From contig USJU01000028.1 in assembly GCA_900555085.1 (NCBI GenBank), positions 1 through 15,348 on the forward strand: DNA of 15,348 bases. Reading direction: 5' to 3'. A program made the position numbers and the translations under genes. This DNA is from an uncultured Clostridium sp. GTDB taxonomy: Bacteria; Bacillota; Clostridia; TANB77; CAG-508. Shown here one piece after another: positions 12,874 to 15,348 of the stretch (positions are counted from its first letter, which is position 1; the number at the start of each line of letters is the position of its first letter). The notes beneath the pieces were generated by a model that was not told the DNA's origin, did not search any database, and worked only from the letters and a program-made list of their open reading frames with translations.

Positions 12874-14115
12874 TTATAGTTTATTATACAAATAACTCAT
12901 CCATGTATATACATTTTTATTCCAATTTTTATCTGATGCATATTTTTTATTTACATCTGCTAGGGTTGTTCCTGAATAATATTTTCCTGTAGCAATTTCA
13001 TTATCATATATTTTTGTTCCTGCTGGATTTATATAGTATTTTACAAATACTCTTGCCAATAAATCTATTCCCTCTGAATAACTTGAAAATGTATAGGCAT
13101 TATTATATGGGTTACTGTCGCTTGCACCATATCCAAATAAATTCTTTTTATCTGCTGAAATTTTTGAAGTCCCCCATGCACTCTCATGTATTCCCACAGC
13201 AGCAACAAATAATCCATTTATGTTGTATTGTTTTTCTATATAATAAAAGTATTCTGCATTTTGCTCAAATATTTTATTTTTGTCTTTTTCATTATTTGAA
13301 AGTACCTTTTTAAATTGTTCTAATGTTAATCCACTTGGTGTATTTAAACTCATATTTTCACTTAATTTAGACATTAATTGTTCTTTACTTTTTGCGCTTG
13401 AATTATCTGCCACAATAACATTATTTGTTCCTTTTACTGTTTCTGTTTCTTTTTTCTCTTCCTTATACTCTAAACAATTTATATCTACCCATCCATAGTA
13501 AGAATTATATCTTACTTTACACCAATCGTTATCAACTTCCATTACATTTACTTGATTATCTTTTTGCAAAGTTGTAACTTTATTTGAATTTTTATCTTTT
13601 TCCATAAACACATTTAATGTAGCAGATGTAACATATACTTTATCACCTTTTTGTATTTTATGGTTTGATGAACCTGTTCCAACACCCACTTGAACAATTT
13701 TATCTACTGAAGCAACTTTTATAGTTCTTCCTGTTTGCTCCTCACCTATAAGTTCATTTCCTTGATATTTTTTCTTAGTAACTACAACTTGTTTTCCATC
13801 TCTTCCTTCTTGAGAAACCTGAATTTTTCCCTTTGGAATGCTATTACTATTTTGATAAATTGTTGTATATTCTAAATCTACCTCTTCAGAAACAATTTCT
13901 TCTCTAATAGGTTCTGCAGTGTTATTATTTATAATTTCATCAATATTAAATTCTTTTATATTTGCTTTCTCATAAGTTTTTTCTTCTACATTTTCTGAAT
14001 TTGTTGCCAAACTTTCATTTTTATTAGATGTTTTTATAAAAATTGCAACAAATATAATGATTAATGTAATAAGAAAAACACCAATAGAAAGCAATGTTTT
14101 TCTCTTACTTTTCAT
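12874..14115 (-). CDS. Membrane-anchored G5-SH3-glucosaminidase cell-wall hydrolase
   Basis: A 413-residue surface peptidoglycan hydrolase, probably an endo-beta-N-acetylglucosaminidase. In order: a basic N-terminus and one membrane helix (about 8-28), a Glu/Asn-rich linker, a G5 domain (about 70-145, TIYQNSNSIPKGKIQVSQEG to QVGVG), a bacterial SH3 domain (about 160-217, VTSATLNVFMEKD to YYGWVDINCLEY), a Ser/Lys linker, and a C-terminal glucosaminidase domain (about 265-413). The catalytic glutamate is in GIHESAWGTS (E311), followed by the NLFGYGA motif. G5 and SH3 domains bind cell-wall components. The ATG at 14115 is chosen over a GTG at 14124 because AGGTG lies 6 bases upstream and overlaps that GTG. 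It is divergent from a polysaccharide deacetylase gene, another cell-wall enzyme. Confidence 0.9.
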   Translation of the reverse strand: MKSKRKTLLSIGVFLITLIIIFVAIFIKTSNKNESLATNSENVEEKTYEKANIKEFNIDEIINNNTAEPIREEIVSEEVDLEYTTIYQNSNSIPKGKIQVSQEGRDGKQVVVTKKKYQGNELIGEEQTGRTIKVASVDKIVQVGVGTGSSNHKIQKGDKVYVTSATLNVFMEKDKNSNKVTTLQKDNQVNVMEVDNDWCKVRYNSYYGWVDINCLEYKEEKKETETVKGTNNVIVADNSSAKSKEQLMSKLSENMSLNTPSGLTLEQFKKVLSNNEKDKNKIFEQNAEYFYYIEKQYNINGLFVAAVGIHESAWGTSKISADKKNLFGYGASDSNPYNNAYTFSSYSEGIDLLARVFVKYYINPAGTKIYDNEIATGKYYSGTTLADVNKKYASDKNWNKNVYTWMSYLYNKL

Positions 14116-14132
14116 TCGTTTCACCTAAGCTA

Positions 14133-14161
14133 ATTCTACATATTATGTAATATTTTGTCAA
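14133..14161 (-). promoter_or_regulatory. Near-consensus sigma-A promoter of the glucosaminidase gene
   Basis: TTGACA (14161-14156) and TAGAAT (14138-14133) are 17 bases apart on the minus strand. Transcription would start at about 14126, right at the AGGTG ribosome site, so the untranslated leader would be only about 10-12 bases. Confidence 0.6.
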
Positions 14162-14253
14162 TGGAAAAATTTAATATTTAATTTATTTCAGATTTTTATA
14201 TATATTTTTATCATTTTTACAAAAATCACATATTTATATATAGGAGGGATTAT

Positions 14254-15039
14254 ATGAGATGTTTATTTATTAAGAAAAAATATTTCTATGCATTTTTTCT
14301 ATTTATTGTTTTATGTATTATTGCATTTTGGTTATGCAAACATTCTCCTTCTTTTGCTGTTGATATGGCAGAAAACTGCATTGTTAGTTCTTCTTTACAA
14401 GCAAAATTTAATTCTTTAAATTCTTGTGATGAAAAGGTTGCTTATTTAACTTTTGATGATGGTCCTACTATAAAGGCTACTCCTAAAATTTTAGATATTT
14501 TAAAAGAAGAAGATATAAAAGCAAGTTTTTTTGTTATTGGTAAATACGTAAAAAATCATCCTGATATAGTTAAAAGAGAATATGAAGAAGGTCATTATAT
14601 TGCAAATCATGGCTATGACCATAATAATTCTAAGCTATATGCCAGTTCTGAAAGTTTTATTAATGAGGTTAAAAGTACAGATTTAGAAATCGGAAAAGCA
14701 ATTGGTAATTTAAATTATTGTTCTCATATTTTTAGATTTCCAAATGGTTATATGTCTGCTAATAACAAAGGTTCTAAGAAGAAAGCTGCAAAAATTTTAC
14801 AAGAAATGGATTATACTTATGTTGATTGGAATTGTTTAAACAAAGATTCAGAAAGAAAAACTTCTAATTATCAGCTTTTAAACAATTTAAAAAAATCCGC
14901 AAAAAACAAAGGTACTCTTGTAGTTCTTATGCATGATACCGCAGATGTTAATAATAGTTCTGAAATATTAAAAGAATCTATTTCATATTTAAAAAGTGAA
15001 GGTTATCAATTTAAAAATTTTTATGATTTATTAAAATAA
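14254..15039 (+). CDS. Membrane-anchored NodB-type polysaccharide deacetylase
   Basis: A 261-residue protein with an N-terminal basic stretch and membrane helix (about 10-28) and an extracellular NodB deacetylase domain (about 62-261). It removes acetyl groups from N-acetylated sugars, most likely in peptidoglycan. Motif 1 is TFDDGP (66-71; D68 base, D69 metal ligand). Motif 2 is NHGYDH, with metal ligands H119 and H123. Motif 3 is RFPNGY (R161), where RFPGG is more usual. Motif 4 includes DWN (191-193) and motif 5 is LMHD (H227). All catalytic and metal residues are present. A strong AGGAGGG site lies 6 bases before the ATG. Being divergent from a glucosaminidase gene, it may act in the same wall remodelling. 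PdaA-like, but a precise assignment is not possible. Confidence 0.9.
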   Translation: MRCLFIKKKYFYAFFLFIVLCIIAFWLCKHSPSFAVDMAENCIVSSSLQAKFNSLNSCDEKVAYLTFDDGPTIKATPKILDILKEEDIKASFFVIGKYVKNHPDIVKREYEEGHYIANHGYDHNNSKLYASSESFINEVKSTDLEIGKAIGNLNYCSHIFRFPNGYMSANNKGSKKKAAKILQEMDYTYVDWNCLNKDSERKTSNYQLLNNLKKSAKNKGTLVVLMHDTADVNNSSEILKESISYLKSEGYQFKNFYDLLK

Positions 15040-15051
15040 CGTTTTACCGCC

Positions 15052-15085
15052 TTGCCAAATTATGTTTTTTGTATTATTATAATAC
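15052..15085 (+). promoter_or_regulatory. Probable promoter with an overlapping palindrome
   Basis: TTGCCA (15052-15057) is 17 bases from TATTAT (15075-15080). A perfect inverted repeat, GTATTAT-T-ATAATAC (15071-15085), covers the -10 and could be a repressor operator. It precedes the gene starting at 15108; a start near 15087 leaves room for its AAGGAGGA ribosome site. Confidence 0.45.
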
Positions 15086-15107
15086 ATAGATTTTTAAGGA
15101 GGAATTT

Positions 15108-15348
15108 ATGTTCTCTCGTACTCGAAAGAAAAGAAAAAAAGTTAATATAAATAAACAAATTATTTTTTTAATTATTGTATTTATTGCTATTATTATATTA
15201 TTTTTTTTAATAAATTTTATTTATAATAAGCATAAAGCAAAAACTAATTTTGAGAGCGATTTATTATCTTCAAATGATTATTCTGATACTTTTTCAATAG
15301 ATAAAATAATTTTGTATAGCAGTGCAAATGCAACAAGCAATGAAACAA
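15108..15348 (+). CDS. Membrane-anchored protein, N-terminal part only
   Basis: The first 80 codons of a gene cut by the right window edge. The ATG follows a strong AAGGAGG site 6 bases upstream. The N-terminus is very basic (SRTRKKRKKVNINK), followed by one strongly hydrophobic helix (about 17-39, IIFLIIVFIAIIILFFLINF) and then a Ser/Asn/Asp-rich extracellular stretch with no recognised domain so far. This is a single-pass type II anchor. The downstream domain that would show its function is outside the window. Its neighbours suggest an envelope protein. Confidence 0.75.
   Translation, partial: MFSRTRKKRKKVNINKQIIFLIIVFIAIIILFFLINFIYNKHKAKTNFESDLLSSNDYSDTFSIDKIILYSSANATSNET

Noticed and set aside
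14162..14253. Sigma-G or sigma-K type promoter before the deacetylase gene
   Set aside because: CATATTTATA near the ribosome site resembles a sporulation -10, but the spacing is one base off and no matching -35 is clear.

Overview
This window comes from a low-GC, spore-forming member of the Firmicutes, most likely an anaerobic Clostridia relative. The base composition is strongly AT-rich and Shine-Dalgarno sites are strong (GGAG or AGGAGG types). The gene set fits: a pro-sigma-K sporulation factor, a rubredoxin module, a TagO-type lipid carrier transferase, and G5/SH3/glucosaminidase and NodB-deacetylase cell-wall enzymes. No tRNA, rRNA, CRISPR array or intact insertion sequence was seen.

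Region 1 (1-3809, minus strand) is a tight five-gene unit. In transcription order it holds an unrecognised gene split by a -1 frame change, a Cof-type HAD phosphatase, an MFS permease, an MccF-like S66 serine peptidase, and a 5'-deoxynucleotidase-like HAD protein cut by the window edge. Two overlapping sigma-A-type promoters lie upstream. The peptidase-exporter-nucleotidase combination would suit processing of, or self-protection from, a peptide-nucleotide compound, but that is inference.

Region 2 (3810-4314) is non-coding. It holds an AT-rich hairpin, a relatively GC-rich island with short inverted repeats and two copies of a CCCCTACA-containing element, and a strong 13-bp bidirectional terminator. 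A small orphan gene (4315-4596) follows. Its consensus promoter is buried in the last codons of tdk and its leader contains two hairpins.

Region 3 (4719-10729, minus) is a six-gene operon: rpiB-type isomerase, TagO/WecA-like transferase with a fused C-terminal rubredoxin domain, hslO (Hsp33), mutS, a small charged protein, and tdk. All gaps are 14-16 bp. It links pentose phosphate, envelope polymer initiation, redox chaperone and DNA repair/nucleotide salvage functions. The transferase-rubredoxin fusion is the most unusual protein in the window.

Region 4 (10801-12813) has rpsT on the plus strand, diverging from rpiB and converging on sigK through a shared terminator zone. sigK is contiguous, with no skin-like interruption, and keeps its hydrophobic pro-sequence. 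Upstream of it is a ZIP-family metal transporter gene broken by one extra base near its 5' end.

Region 5 (12874-15348) is an envelope region. A membrane-anchored G5-SH3-glucosaminidase (minus) is divergent from a membrane-anchored NodB polysaccharide deacetylase (plus). The start of another membrane-anchored protein runs off the right edge.
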